Shown here: positions 28,419 to 38,185 of the stretch, piece by piece
Numbering within the stretch: position 1 is the stretch's first letter
Layout of the letters: every line of letters begins with the position of its first letter
DNA from: Rhodococcus pyridinivorans
Lineage (GTDB): Bacteria > Actinomycetota > Actinomycetes > Mycobacteriales > Mycobacteriaceae
Direction of reading: 5' to 3'
DNA: 64,000 nucleotides
Assembly: GCF_900105195.1 (NCBI RefSeq)
Contig: NZ_FNRX01000002.1
Location: 4,092,001 to 4,156,000 of the forward strand
Notes under the pieces: model-generated
Databases searched by the model: none
Seen by the model: the letters and a program-made list of their open reading frames with translations, nothing else
What the model was told of the DNA's origin: nothing
Position numbers and translations under genes: made by a program

Positions 28419-29023
28419 CGTCCCAGTCCCATCTGTCGTCCCGCGACGAACGGCGCCAGTTCGGCGAGCGAACCGACGACCGTGTCGACGATGCCGTACT
28501 CGCGTGCCTGTTCGGCGGTGAACCACCGGTCGCGGTCGCTGTCGCGTTCGATTTCTTCGAGTGAATGCCCGGTGGCGTCCGAGAGGATCTGCTGCGACGG
28601 CAGTTTCATGTACTCGAGATTTTCGGCCTGGATCGCGATGTCGACGGCCGTCCCCGAGAATTCGGCCGAGGGTTGGTGCATCATGATCCGGCTGTGGGTG
28701 AGGCTCGCGCGTTTGCCCTTGGTGCCCGCCGCGAGCAGGACCTGGCCCATACTGGCGGCGAATCCCGCTGCCACCGTGACGATGTCGTTGGGGACGAGTT
28801 GCATCGTGTCGTAGATGGCGAGGCCGGCGAAGACGGATCCGCCGGGTGAGTTGATATGCAGGACGATGTCGCGCCGGTCGTCGGCGGAGGCGAGCAGGAC
28901 GAGTTCCGAGCAGACGCGCTCGGCCATCTCGTCGTCCACCTCTCCGGTCAGTCGCAGGATGCGCTGACGGAAGAGCCTGTCGGCCAGTTGGTCCCGGTAC
29001 GAGAATGGTTCGGTGGTCGTCAT
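28415..29023 (-). CDS. clpP: ATP-dependent Clp protease proteolytic subunit (first of pair)
   Basis: A 202-residue ClpP from ATG 29023. The triad is complete: Ser 91 (AGFAASMGQ), His 116 ([11 protein letters not shown]) and Asp 165 ([11 protein letters not shown]). It differs clearly from the partner encoded next: the N-terminus is [18 protein letters not shown] and the loop after His is [12 protein letters not shown]. The ATGA overlap with the second gene fixes equal translation, consistent with a two-ring hetero-complex. Activity would need an unfoldase encoded elsewhere. Confidence 0.92.
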   Translation of the reverse strand: MTTTEPFSYRDQLADRLFRQRILRLTGEVDDEMAERVCSELVLLASADDRRDIVLHINSPGGSVFAGLAIYDTMQLVPNDIVTVAAGFAASMGQVLLAAGTKGKRASLTHSRIMMHQPSAEFSGTAVDIAIQAENLEYMKLPSQQILSDATGHSLEEIERDSDRDRWFTAEQAREYGIVDTVVGSLAELAPFVAGRQMGLGR

Positions 29024-29100
29024 GCAGCCAGCCTGACCCCCGATGGGTGCGAACCGGCGGTTCGTCTGCTCACGGCAGACGGACCGGTCGTTCCGGCAGA

Positions 29101-29901
29101 TCAGTCCCCCGCGGACCGGACGGCGCTGATCACCACCGCGACGAGGACGGCCAGCAGAAGGAGCACGAGCAGGACCGGTCCGAGCAGCAGCACCAGCGTG
29201 ATCACGACGGCCAGGCCGATCTTCGCCTTGGTGCTGAGTCCGGAAATCAGCCCGCCCAGCGCGGCGAGGGCCGGATTGCGACCCTCCAGCGCGGCTCGGA
29301 TGCCGGCGAGGACCGCCTGCAATCCCACGCCGCCGCTGGTGACCTCGCCGAGGAGCGAGTCCACCCATCCGCGGATCTTCCGGATCAGTCTCGCCCCGAG
29401 TCCCCGGAGTTCGGCCAGTGCGCTGCGGACACCGGCCCGCAGCGCATCCTTCAACCTCTCGAGGAGCGATGTGGGTTCCGGCTGTGCCTGCTCGGGTCGG
29501 GTCTGCTCGGATCGTGTCCGCTCACGTCCGGGGCGGGTGGGTTTCCCTGCCCGGGCGTCGTTCGCCGGCGGACGCGGTCGTCGTCTCTCCTTCGGAGGCG
29601 CCGGCTTCACACGAGAGCGGGGCGTGGCGTCCGAACGGGTCGATGTCCGAGTGGTCGATCGGGATGAGGTTCGGGTCGAGGTGCGCCGCGAGCCGGTTCC
29701 GGGGTCGCGGTCCCGACGCCGTGCAGCGGGTTCGGGTTCGCGGGTGCGACGCCGCGCGGTGGGCTCGGGCTCGCGAGGTCGACGGCTGCGCGTCCGCACA
29801 GGCTCGACGGGAGTCTCCGTCTCCGTGGCCCTCGCGCGCGTCGCGGTCGGCCGCCGCGCCGGACGGGAGGTTCGGCGGGCTTCGTTCTGCCGAGCACTCA
29901 T
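29101..29901 (-). CDS. Low-complexity Arg/Pro/Thr-rich protein with C-terminal membrane segment
   Basis: A 266-residue protein. Residues 1-140 are almost only Arg, Pro, Thr, Glu, Ser and Ala, with imperfect repeats such as EPEPTARRRTREPEPAARRR; this part should be unstructured and strongly basic. Residues 145-210 are an amphipathic helical region (LLERLKDALRAGVRSALAEL). The last 45 residues are hydrophobic (AKIGLAVVITLVLLLGPVLL). It may anchor in the inner membrane with a nucleic-acid- or wall-polymer-binding tail. The family is not recognised. Codon choice is GC-rich like its neighbours, and ATG 29901 is the first plausible start. Confidence 0.6.
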   Translation of the reverse strand: MSARQNEARRTSRPARRPTATRARATETETPVEPVRTRSRRPREPEPTARRRTREPEPAARRRDRDPGTGSRRTSTRTSSRSTTRTSTRSDATPRSRVKPAPPKERRRPRPPANDARAGKPTRPGRERTRSEQTRPEQAQPEPTSLLERLKDALRAGVRSALAELRGLGARLIRKIRGWVDSLLGEVTSGGVGLQAVLAGIRAALEGRNPALAALGGLISGLSTKAKIGLAVVITLVLLLGPVLLVLLLLAVLVAVVISAVRSAGD

Positions 29902-30139
29902 ACCACTCGCCTTCTCTCGTGGACGAGCACGGTGCCTTTCAGTGAACGCCGGATTCCGGGTCCGGTCAACGGCAGACGGAGCGTTCAGCCGGTACGGAAA
30001 AAGGGGTGGACCCTGTTCAAGATCGGTAACGGCTCTTGGAAGAATGGTCATCGCCCTCACAGCACACGGGGAGGTGTGCGCATCATCGTTCGCGATGGGG
30101 AGTGCGCGCGCGACGTAATCCGAAGGAGCACCGACAGAC

Positions 30140-31666
30140 GTGACCGAGCAATTCAGTTTCGAAACACTCACGCCCACGGCATTTCTCGACCGTTCCGCCC
30201 GGGTCTTCCGTGACGACCTCGCAGTGGTGGACGGCGACATCCGTCGCACCTATGCCGAATTGCGCGATCGGTGCCTGCGACAGTCGGGCATGCTGCACGC
30301 TCTCGGTGTCGAGCCCGGCGACCGTGTCGCAGTACTCGCGCCGAACACCTCGCTGATGCTCGAGGCGCACTACGGTGTGCTCTACGCGGGCGCCGTGCTC
30401 GTCTCGCTCAACACGCGCCTCACCGCGCCGGAACTGCGGTTCATTCTCGAGCACTCGGGCAGCCGGGTCCTGCTCGTCGAGGAGTCGCTGGCCGACCTGG
30501 CCCGCGAGGCCACGGCCGATCTGCCGTCGATCACGGTCGTCGGCGACGACTACGAGGACAAGCTCGCCGCCGCCCGTCATCGGTGCGTGCCGCTCGCCGA
30601 CGAGCGCACCATGATCGCCCTGAACTACACGTCCGGCACGACGGGTGATCCGAAGGGCGTGATGTACCACGCGCGCGGCGCCTACCTGCAGGCCCTGGCG
30701 ATGGTCGCGCATTTCGGGCTCGACAGCGGATCCACCTATCTGTGGACGCTGCCTATGTTCCACTGCAACGGCTGGACGTTCACCTGGGCCGTCACAGCAG
30801 CCGGTGGCACGCACGTGTGCCTGCCCAAGGTCGACCCCGAGCGGATCTGGGATCTCGTGCGCACCGAGAACGTCACGCACCTGTGCGGCGCGCCGACCGT
30901 TCTCGCGTCGCTGGTCGACGCCCCGAATGCGGGCGGCATCGACCATCGTGTCGTCGCGGCGATCGGTGGCGCACCGCCGGCGCCCGCCCTCATCGAGCGG
31001 TGCACCGCGCTCGGACTCGACATCACGCACCTGTACGGGCTCACCGAGACGTACGGCCCGGCGGCGATCTGCGAGTGGCGTTCGGAATGGGACGTCCTCC
31101 CCGAGGACGAGAAGGCACGGCTGCGCTCGCGGCAGGGCGTGGGCAACGTCGTGGCCGGCGAACTCCGCATCGTCGACCCGATGGGATCCGACGTTCCCGC
31201 CGACGGTGAGACGACCGGTGAGATCGCGCTGCGCGGCAACAACGTGATGCTCGGTTACTACAACAACCCGGACGCGACCGCCCGCGCCGTGCCGGACGGC
31301 TGGTTCCGCACCGGCGACATCGGCGTCATGCATCCGGACGGCTACATCGAGATCCGCGACCGCGCGAAGGACGTCATCATCTCCGGTGGCGAGAACATCT
31401 CGTCCGTCGAGGTCGAAGCGGCGCTCATCAGCCATCCGGCCGTTCTCGAGGCCGCCGTCGTCGCGGCGCCGAGCGAGAAGTGGGGCGAACGTCCCGTCGC
31501 CTACGTGGCACTGCGCAGCGGCGCGAGTGCCGACGAAGCGGAACTGCGCGCGCATGTGCGTTCGCAGCTCGCCGGTTTCAAGGTTCCCGACAGCATCGTC
31601 TTCGGTGCCCTGCCGAAGACCGCCTCGGGCAAGATCCGCAAGGTCGAACTGCGCGAGCGTCTCTGA
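30140..31666 (+). CDS. AMP-dependent acyl-CoA synthetase/ligase
   Basis: A 508-residue ANL-superfamily enzyme from GTG 30140, preceded by AAGGAG. The phosphate loop is YTSGTTGDPKG at residues 163-173. Also visible are LPMFHCNGWTF, IGGAPPAPALI, THLYGLTETYGPA (adenine motif), WFRTGDIGVMHPDGYIEIRD with the hinge Asp, and the C-terminal PKTASGKIRK with the catalytic Lys. It activates a carboxylic acid to an acyl-AMP and then acyl-CoA. The size suits medium-chain or aryl acids, but the substrate is not readable. It is monocistronic, ended by a hairpin shared with the convergent MFS gene. Confidence 0.9.
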   Translation: MTEQFSFETLTPTAFLDRSARVFRDDLAVVDGDIRRTYAELRDRCLRQSGMLHALGVEPGDRVAVLAPNTSLMLEAHYGVLYAGAVLVSLNTRLTAPELRFILEHSGSRVLLVEESLADLAREATADLPSITVVGDDYEDKLAAARHRCVPLADERTMIALNYTSGTTGDPKGVMYHARGAYLQALAMVAHFGLDSGSTYLWTLPMFHCNGWTFTWAVTAAGGTHVCLPKVDPERIWDLVRTENVTHLCGAPTVLASLVDAPNAGGIDHRVVAAIGGAPPAPALIERCTALGLDITHLYGLTETYGPAAICEWRSEWDVLPEDEKARLRSRQGVGNVVAGELRIVDPMGSDVPADGETTGEIALRGNNVMLGYYNNPDATARAVPDGWFRTGDIGVMHPDGYIEIRDRAKDVIISGGENISSVEVEAALISHPAVLEAAVVAAPSEKWGERPVAYVALRSGASADEAELRAHVRSQLAGFKVPDSIVFGALPKTASGKIRKVELRERL

Positions 31667-31671
31667 GCACC

Positions 31672-31719
31672 GGCCGGGGCGGTTCCCGACGTCACCTCTC
31701 GTCGAGAACCGTCCCGGCC
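31672..31719. terminator. Bidirectional hairpin between acyl-CoA synthetase and MFS genes
   Basis: GGCCGGGGCGGTTC (31672-31685) pairs with 31706-31719 with one G-U-type mismatch, and CGACG (31687-31691) pairs with 31700-31704, leaving loop TCACCTCT. It overlaps the last codons of the convergent MFS gene and has no U-tract. Confidence 0.65.
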
Positions 31720-33014
31720 CGCTCGGGCAGCGTGAATGCCGCGACCGCGGCGACGACGAACGATGCCGCGAACGCACCGAAGACGAGACCGTTGCCGCCG
31801 GCGCCCAGCAGCACCGGCACCAGCAGCGGCGCGATGATCGACGCGAGCCGCCCGAAGGCCGCCGCCGAACCGGTGCCCGCGCCCCGCACCGGCGTGGGAT
31901 ACAGCTCGGGTCCGATCGCGTACAGGGCACCCCACGCGCCCAGGTTGAAGAACGACAGCGCCATGCCCGCCGCGACGATCGTCGACGGAGTCTCGGCGAG
32001 CCCGAACAGCCCCGCCGAGACTGCCGATCCGGCGAGGAAGACCCCCAGAGTCAGGCGGCGTCCCCACACCTCGATCAGCCACGCCGCGACGCCGTAGCCC
32101 GGTAGCTGGGCGAGCGTGATGAGCAGCGTGTAGCCGAACGAGGTGACCAGGTCGAAGCCCTGCGCGACGAGCAGGCTCGGCAGCCAGATGAACGCGCCGT
32201 AGTACGAGAAGTTGATGCCGAACCACACGATCCACAGCGCCGCCGTGCGGCGGCGCAGGTTCGGCGCCCACACCGAGCCTCGGGGTGCGCGCTCGACTTC
32301 CGCGACGGTCCGGACGGGCTGTTCGTCCTCCGGAACGGACGTGACACCGGCCGAGCGCTCGTAGTCGCGCACGATCGCCTCGGCTTCCGCGTGCCGTCCG
32401 CGACTCTCGAGATAGCGCACCGATTCGGGTAGGCCGAACCGGACGACGAGGGCGTAGGCAGCCGGGACGAGCCCGACGGCGAGCGCCCACCGCCACCCGT
32501 TGTCGCCGGCAGGAACGACGAGATAACCGACGAGAGCGGCCAGGAGCCAGCCGACCGCCCAGAACGCCTCGAGGGCCACGACCACGCGTCCTCGCACCTT
32601 GCGGGGCGCGAACTCACTGACCAGCGTCGACGCGACCGGCAGTTCGGCGCCGAGACCGAGTCCGACGACGAACCGCAGGACGATGAGCATCGCCACCGAG
32701 GTCGACAGCGCCGCCGCGCCGGTCGCGAGACCGTAGACGAGCAGCGTCGCGGCGAAGACCTGCCGGCGTCCGATGCGGTCGGCGAGCAGACCACCGAGGG
32801 ACGCACCGATCGCCATGCCGACGAAGCCGATGGATCCGATCCACGAGAGCTGCGTCGACGACAGATCCCACTGCACGGCCAGGGCTGCCATGACGAACGA
32901 GATCAACCCGACGTCCATGGCGTCGAGGGCCCAGCCCACGCCGGAGCCGGTCAGCAGGCGGCGATGTCTGCCGGTGAACGGCAGGTCGTCGAGCCGCTGG
33001 GTGCGAGTGGTCAT
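31692..33014 (-). CDS. MFS transporter, sugar/aromatic-acid:H+ symporter type
   Basis: A 440-residue, 12-segment membrane protein. The loop 2-3 motif GGLLADRIGRRQVF, the start of loop 4-5 GLGLGAELPVASTLVSEFAP and the central PESVRYLESRGRHAEAEAIV match the sugar-porter/AAHS branch of the major facilitator superfamily. The N-terminus (GVGWALDAMDVGLISFVMAA) contains the Asp typical of AAHS carriers of aromatic acids. It likely imports an organic acid or sugar with protons. It is convergent with the acyl-CoA synthetase, which could act on an imported acid; this link is only positional. Confidence 0.85.
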   Translation of the reverse strand: MTTRTQRLDDLPFTGRHRRLLTGSGVGWALDAMDVGLISFVMAALAVQWDLSSTQLSWIGSIGFVGMAIGASLGGLLADRIGRRQVFAATLLVYGLATGAAALSTSVAMLIVLRFVVGLGLGAELPVASTLVSEFAPRKVRGRVVVALEAFWAVGWLLAALVGYLVVPAGDNGWRWALAVGLVPAAYALVVRFGLPESVRYLESRGRHAEAEAIVRDYERSAGVTSVPEDEQPVRTVAEVERAPRGSVWAPNLRRRTAALWIVWFGINFSYYGAFIWLPSLLVAQGFDLVTSFGYTLLITLAQLPGYGVAAWLIEVWGRRLTLGVFLAGSAVSAGLFGLAETPSTIVAAGMALSFFNLGAWGALYAIGPELYPTPVRGAGTGSAAAFGRLASIIAPLLVPVLLGAGGNGLVFGAFAASFVVAAVAAFTLPERAGTVLDER

Positions 33015-33047
33015 GCACCGAAACGTACCGCAGCGCTCGGGCGCCGA

Positions 33048-33536
33048 TCAGCCGCGCGCGGCGGCCTCCAGCGCCGACACGTCGATCCGGCGCATCTTCA
33101 TCATCGCGGCGGTCACGCGCTTCGCGACCTCCGGATCGGGGTCGGCGAGCAGTTCGTTCAGCCGTTTCGGTACCACCTGCCACGACAGGCCGTACTTGTC
33201 CTTCAACCATCCGCAGGCGGATTCCTCGCCGCCGTCGGCGGTCAGCGCGTACCAGTAGTGGTCGGCCTCCTCCTGATCGGCGCAGTCGATCTGGAGGGAC
33301 ACCGCTTCGGAGAACCGGAACTGCGGTCCCCCGTTGAGTCCGTAGAAGACCTGACCGTCGAGGAAGAACTCGACCGTCATCGGGGTCCCGGGCGGGACCG
33401 GGATGTCGACTCCGGTGGACTCTTCGGTGTAGCGGGTGATCTCACCGATCTCGGAGTTGGGGAAGATGCCGATGTAGAAGTTCGCGGCCTCCTCGGCGTT
33501 CATGTCGAACCACAACCACGGAGTGATCCTGGGCAT
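33048..33536 (-). CDS. PhnB-like VOC-fold protein
   Basis: A 162-residue protein with the PhnB/'3-demethylubiquinone methyltransferase-like' pattern: ITPWLWFDMNAEEAANFYIG, GQVFYGLNGGPQFRFSEAVS, and ACGWLKDKYGLSWQVVP. These are two beta-alpha-beta-beta-beta modules of the vicinal oxygen chelate fold. The biochemical role of this widely spread family is unproven, although some members confer metal-dependent resistance or lyase activity. It has no operon partner: 33 bp separate it from the MFS gene start, and the SDR gene is divergent. Confidence 0.88.
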   Translation of the reverse strand: MPRITPWLWFDMNAEEAANFYIGIFPNSEIGEITRYTEESTGVDIPVPPGTPMTVEFFLDGQVFYGLNGGPQFRFSEAVSLQIDCADQEEADHYWYALTADGGEESACGWLKDKYGLSWQVVPKRLNELLADPDPEVAKRVTAAMMKMRRIDVSALEAAARG

Positions 33537-33643
33537 CGTGACTCCTCGTGTCGTCGAATGTGTTCCACTGTCACGAAGGCAGACCCTGTCCGGCCCGGAT
33601 TCTCATCGCCGTGCGCACTCGCAGGCCGAGCCGCAGGGCTCCC

Positions 33644-34549
33644 GTGCTCGTAGGGGGAACGCATGCCCCAACGGTTATGACCGGAGGCACGTCGGGTTTC
33701 GGGGCGATCGCCGCCGAACGGATCTCGGGCGCAGACGGGATTCGCCTCGTCCACAGTGCCCGGCACGCCGCATCCACCGGAGAGGCACTACCGCTCGATC
33801 TGTCCTCCCTCGATTCCGTTCGTACCTTCGCGGCGACGGTTCGCGAGCGGAGCGACCGGATCGACGGGCTCGTGCTGAACGCCGGGATGATCCGGAGCGA
33901 CGTCGCCGCGCGGACCGTCGACGGTTTCGAGACGACCTTCGTCGTCAACCATCTCGCCCACTACCTGCTGCTGCGCCCGTTGCTTCCGGCTCTGGCGGAC
34001 CGGGCCGTCGTCGTTGCGACCACCAGCGGCACACGCGACCCCGCGACCGGTGCGGGACTGGTACCGCCACGACATGGCGACGCCGGGTTGCTCGCCCACC
34101 CTGAACGGGATCCCGACCTCGATACGCATCCCCGCAAGGCCGGACAGCACGCCTACACCGCCTCGAAACTGTGCACCGTCCTCACGATGCGGAGGTTGTC
34201 GAAGGACGACACGGTTCGAGCCGGACGGATCACCGCGGTCGCCTTCGATCCCGGCCAGGTCTTCGGAACCGGTCTGGCACGAGCACTCCCCACTCCGATG
34301 CGACTGGCGTGGCGCGGCCTCGGGACGCGGGCCGGCATGTTCCTCCGCATCGTGCAGGACACCTTCAACACGCAGACCGAAGCCGGGAACACGCTCGCAG
34401 ACCTCGTTCTCGGTGACATCGACGTTCCGGACGGCCGGGGTTATCTCGCACTGCGCCGCGGCGAACCGTCGGTGCTCGCTCGCAGCGACGAGCAGGCCGA
34501 ACGGTCGTGGCGCGAGAGCGCACGGCTCGTCGGACTGCCCGACCGTTAG
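33644..34549 (+). CDS. Short-chain dehydrogenase/reductase
   Basis: About 301 residues from GTG 33644; ATG 33677 would cut into the first strand of the Rossmann fold, while a further in-frame ATG at 33548 gives an unlikely Arg-rich leader. The NAD(P) motif TGGTSGFGAIAA, the NAG motif LVLNAGMI and the catalytic YTASK are all present. The C-terminal part (GMFLRIVQDTFNTQTEAGNT) is like retinol-dehydrogenase-like/protochlorophyllide-reductase-like SDRs. The substrate is unknown. The stop lies 32 bp before the NTPase gene on the same strand, so co-transcription is possible. Start choice is uncertain. Confidence 0.8.
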   Translation: MLVGGTHAPTVMTGGTSGFGAIAAERISGADGIRLVHSARHAASTGEALPLDLSSLDSVRTFAATVRERSDRIDGLVLNAGMIRSDVAARTVDGFETTFVVNHLAHYLLLRPLLPALADRAVVVATTSGTRDPATGAGLVPPRHGDAGLLAHPERDPDLDTHPRKAGQHAYTASKLCTVLTMRRLSKDDTVRAGRITAVAFDPGQVFGTGLARALPTPMRLAWRGLGTRAGMFLRIVQDTFNTQTEAGNTLADLVLGDIDVPDGRGYLALRRGEPSVLARSDEQAERSWRESARLVGLPDR

Positions 34550-34581
34550 GTGTAGGTCCCCCGGGCGTAGTATCGGGTGGC

Positions 34582-36651
34582 ATGGGGAGCGCCTCGCGGT
34601 CCTCACGGCCTCTCAGCGATCGTCTCGCCGCACGGGCGCGACGTGTGTTCGTCGGTCGCGATGCCGAACTCGAGATCGTTCGCTCCGCACTGGACTCCCC
34701 CGAACCCTCGATCGCCGTGCTGTACCTGTACGGTCCGGGAGGCATCGGCAAGACCTGCTTGCTCGGCGCGATCTCCGATCTTGCGGAACGGAGCCATCGC
34801 GCGGTGACTGTGATCGACGGGCGCAACACGGATGCGTCGCCCGGCTCGGTCCTCGCGTCGGTGGATCGCTACATCGGCGACCGGCCGAGGGTGCTCCTCC
34901 TGGACTCGTACGAGCGGCTACGCGTGCTCGACGACTGGATCCGAACCGATTTTCTTCCCGGCCTTCCTGCGACGATGCTGACGGTGATCGCCGATAGGTC
35001 ACCGCCCTCCGCGGGATGGCGCACCGATCCGGGTTGGGGTGATCTGCTCCGGATCGTGTCTCTCAGGAATTTCGACCCCGCTACGAGCGCTGCCTACCTC
35101 ACCGCTGCGCGGGTTCCCGAGGAACTGCACGACGAGATCATCGGGGCAACGCACGGACATCCGCTCGGGCTCGGTCTGCTCACGGATGTCTTCGTCCGAG
35201 GAGGCGATGTACGTGTGCCGTGGCCTCCGGATCTCGTCGGGATGTTGCTCCGACGGTTTCTCGATACCGAGCCGGAGATCGCACATCGCCGCGCCCTGGA
35301 AGTGTGTGCGCTCGCCCGGGTGACCACCGAAGCCCTGCTGCGTGACGCCCTCGAGCTCACCGATGCACACGCCGAGTTCGAATGGCTCCGTGAGCTGTCG
35401 TTCGTCGAAGCAGGGCCGGACGGATTGTTTCCCCACGATCTGGCACGCGATGTCCTCGACGCCGATCTGCGCTGGCGCGATCCCGATGCCTACCGGTACA
35501 CCTTCCACCGCGTGTGGAAGGGCATTCGCCGCGGTCTCGATTCTGCAGGAGAATGCGAACAGCAGCAGGCCATCGTGGACCTGAAGTTCGTGTTCCGCAA
35601 TCTCCCCGGTGTGCTGTCGCCGGTGGATTGGCAGTCGTGGGGAAGCGCGCAACCCGAACGTGCGGAGCAGGCCGATCACTCCGCGATCGTCGATCTCGTG
35701 CGGACGTCGGAGGGAGACGAATCCGCGGTGCACGCGCGACGATGGCTCGAGCGACAACCCGAGGGTTTCTTCGTGTTGCGCGACACCGACGGATCGATAC
35801 GTGGTGTGCTCGGTCTGTTGGAACTCTCGCGAGCGTCACCCGAGGATGTCCGTGCCGACCCGGCGACGCGAGCCGCGTGGGATTTCGCCCGGCGGACAGC
35901 GCCTTCCCGTCCCGGCGAGTGTGTCGCGATCACACGCATCGTCATCGACCGCGCTGACTACCAGAATCCTTCTCCGACAATGAACTCGGTTCCGGTGCTC
36001 ACCTTCCAGCGCTATTTCACCCTGCCGCATCTGTCGTGGGACTTCCTGGCGCTGGCGGAGCCCGACCGGTGGAACGAGTACTTCGCGGTCGCAGATCTCC
36101 CCCGTGCCGAAGGAGCGGATTTCACGGTCGGCGATCGTCACTACGGACTGTTCGCTCACGACTTCCGCCGTCGGGATGTCGACGAGTGGCTCACCGTCGT
36201 AACCGATCGTGCTCTGGCTCAGGGGCACAGCGGTCCCGAGCCCACGATGTCCCTGCCTCTCGCGCTGTCGGAGAAAGAATTCGCGGGGGCAGTCCGAAAT
36301 GCGCTGCACGACCTCCGTCGGCCCGATCTCCTCTCTCGTAATCCCTTGTTGCACACGAGGGTCCTCCACAAACGGTCCTCTCCCGACGATCCCGATCCGG
36401 TGGTGTTGCGCGCGCTCCTTCGTGAGGCGATCGATTCCTTGGCGAGCGACCCTCGGGACGACAAGCTCTTCCGCGCGGTGGACCGCACGTACGTGCGCGG
36501 CGCAGCAACACAGGAAGCAGCGGCAGCCAGACTCGGGCTGCCGTTCAGTACGTACCGCCGACATCTGACCCGCGGCGTCACCCGCGTCGTCGGATGGCTG
36601 TGGGATCTGGAGGTGTACGGCGAGGCACCGTCCGGCCGTGAGCACATGTGA
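34582..36651 (+). CDS. P-loop NTPase with GNAT-like and C-terminal HTH regions
   Basis: A 689-residue protein. Walker A GPGGIGKT is at residues 51-58 and a Walker-B-like RVLLLDSYE at 103-111, in which Ser replaces the usual second acid. This is followed by a helical lid/winged region (HGHPLGLGLLTDVFVRGG, a 'GLPLAL'-like sensor), as in STAND/AAA regulators. Residues about 390-560 (FFVLRDTDGSIRGVLGLLEL and following) look like an acetyltransferase-type fold. The last 60 residues (EAAAARLGLPFSTYRRHLTR) form a sigma-region-4-like helix-turn-helix. I infer a signal-responsive regulator; the acetyltransferase assignment is weak. Its composition is slightly less GC-biased than its neighbours. Confidence 0.7.
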   Translation: MGSASRSSRPLSDRLAARARRVFVGRDAELEIVRSALDSPEPSIAVLYLYGPGGIGKTCLLGAISDLAERSHRAVTVIDGRNTDASPGSVLASVDRYIGDRPRVLLLDSYERLRVLDDWIRTDFLPGLPATMLTVIADRSPPSAGWRTDPGWGDLLRIVSLRNFDPATSAAYLTAARVPEELHDEIIGATHGHPLGLGLLTDVFVRGGDVRVPWPPDLVGMLLRRFLDTEPEIAHRRALEVCALARVTTEALLRDALELTDAHAEFEWLRELSFVEAGPDGLFPHDLARDVLDADLRWRDPDAYRYTFHRVWKGIRRGLDSAGECEQQQAIVDLKFVFRNLPGVLSPVDWQSWGSAQPERAEQADHSAIVDLVRTSEGDESAVHARRWLERQPEGFFVLRDTDGSIRGVLGLLELSRASPEDVRADPATRAAWDFARRTAPSRPGECVAITRIVIDRADYQNPSPTMNSVPVLTFQRYFTLPHLSWDFLALAEPDRWNEYFAVADLPRAEGADFTVGDRHYGLFAHDFRRRDVDEWLTVVTDRALAQGHSGPEPTMSLPLALSEKEFAGAVRNALHDLRRPDLLSRNPLLHTRVLHKRSSPDDPDPVVLRALLREAIDSLASDPRDDKLFRAVDRTYVRGAATQEAAAARLGLPFSTYRRHLTRGVTRVVGWLWDLEVYGEAPSGREHM

Positions 36652-36718
36652 GGAGGTTCCGGCCTGTCGACCGAGCACCTTCCGCAGCGACGATCGATTC
36701 CGAGGAGGAGGTGTGATC

Positions 36719-38160
36719 ATGCCGATCGGAGAGCGCGCCGTGGTTCTCGGCGCGAGCATGAGCGGATTGTCGGCGGCCCGTGTCCTGTCGGACAGGTTCG
36801 CCGAGGTGACGGTGATCGATCGTGACCGGCTGCCGTCCACGGACGAACCACGCCGTGGGGTGCCCCAGGGACGGCACATCCACGTGCTGATCTCGGGGGA
36901 CAGCAACTCCTCGAGGAGATGTTCCCCGGGTTGTCACAGGAGCTGACCGCTGCAGGCGTTCCCACCCTCGACCACCTGGGCGACGTACGGTGGATTCTCA
37001 GTGGTCACCGGATTCGTCAGGGGCCGAGCGGTCTTCGAGTACTGGCAGCCGGCCGCTCGCTGCTGGAGCGCCGGATTCGTGACCGTGTGGCCGCGTTGGC
37101 GAACGTCGAGATCGTCGAACGGTGTGATGCCGCGGGTCTCGTCGCGACCGCGGACCGGAGCCGGGTGGTCGGTGCGCGGATCATCCGCCATGCCGACGGA
37201 AGCGCCGAGCAGGTGCTCGATGCCGACCTCGTCGTCGATGCGACCGGACGCGGATCCCGCGCCTCCGAATGGCTCGGGAGACAGGGCTGCCCGCAGCCCC
37301 GGGTCGACACCGTCGAACTCGATGTCGGCTACGCCACCGCGGTGTTCCGTGCGTCTTCGGTTGCACTCGGCAGCGACCGGGGCATCGTCATGGCGCCCAC
37401 GCCCGAACATCCACGCGGTGCCGCCCTGCTCACCCTCGAATCAGATCGGTGCATGGTGGCCCTGATCGGGGTCCGCGGCGAAACCGTGCCGGCGACCCGG
37501 AGGGACTATCTCGAATTCGCACGGTCCCTGAGGTACCCGGACGTGTACGACGCGATCGCGGATGCCGAATGGGTCGAGGATGTCGTCCGGTATCGCTTCC
37601 GGGCGAGCACGTGGCATCGCTACGACCTTCTCGACCGATTTCCCGACGCATTCCTCGTCCTCGGCGACGCGTTCTGCAGTTTCGATCCGATCTATGCCCA
37701 GGGGATGACGGTCGCCGCCCTCGAAGCCACCGCAATGGGCCGCCTCCTCGACGACCACGGGCCGTCCGCTGCCGTTCAGCGGAAGCTCGCACGTGTCGTC
37801 GACGATGCCTGGGCGATGTCCACCGGTGGCGATCTCGCGTTCCCCGGTGTCGAGGGCCGGCGGGATCCGAAGACGAGGATCGGCAATGCATACGTACCAA
37901 TGGTGCACGCGGCAGCCGCATACGACACGAAGGTGGGCACAGCGTTCGCCCGGGTGTCCGGACTGCTGGATCCCCCATCGGCATTGATGCGCCCAGGAAT
38001 CATGGCACGTGTTGTCCGACAGAACATTTCGCATTCGGTCGCGTGGCCGTGGCGCCGAGCCGACGGATCCGCGATGCCGCCTCGCCGGTCGTCTCCGGGA
38101 CCCGCCGGTCCGGCCGCACGATCTTCGTCCCTCTCGCGGGCCGGGCGCATGCACACGTAG
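36719..38160 (+). pseudogene. FAD-dependent monooxygenase-like gene with a +1/-1 frameshift
   Basis: ATG 36719 has AGGAGGAGG eight bases upstream. The first frame reads RAVVLGASMSGLSAARVLSD (dinucleotide-binding GxSxxG) to HIHVLIS, then runs out of frame to a stop. The homology resumes in another frame, EEMFPGLSQELTAAGVPTLD, to 38160. Adding one G to the GGGGG run at 36895-36899 restores one continuous protein of about 480 residues reading HVLISGGQQLLEEMFPG. The second flavin motif FLVLGDAFCSFDPIYAQGM is intact. Either the gene is inactivated, the run is phase-variable, or the base is a sequencing error. It follows the NTPase gene by 67 bp. Confidence 0.75.
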
Positions 38161-38185
38161 TCGTCGGAGTGGGTATGCATCGTCC

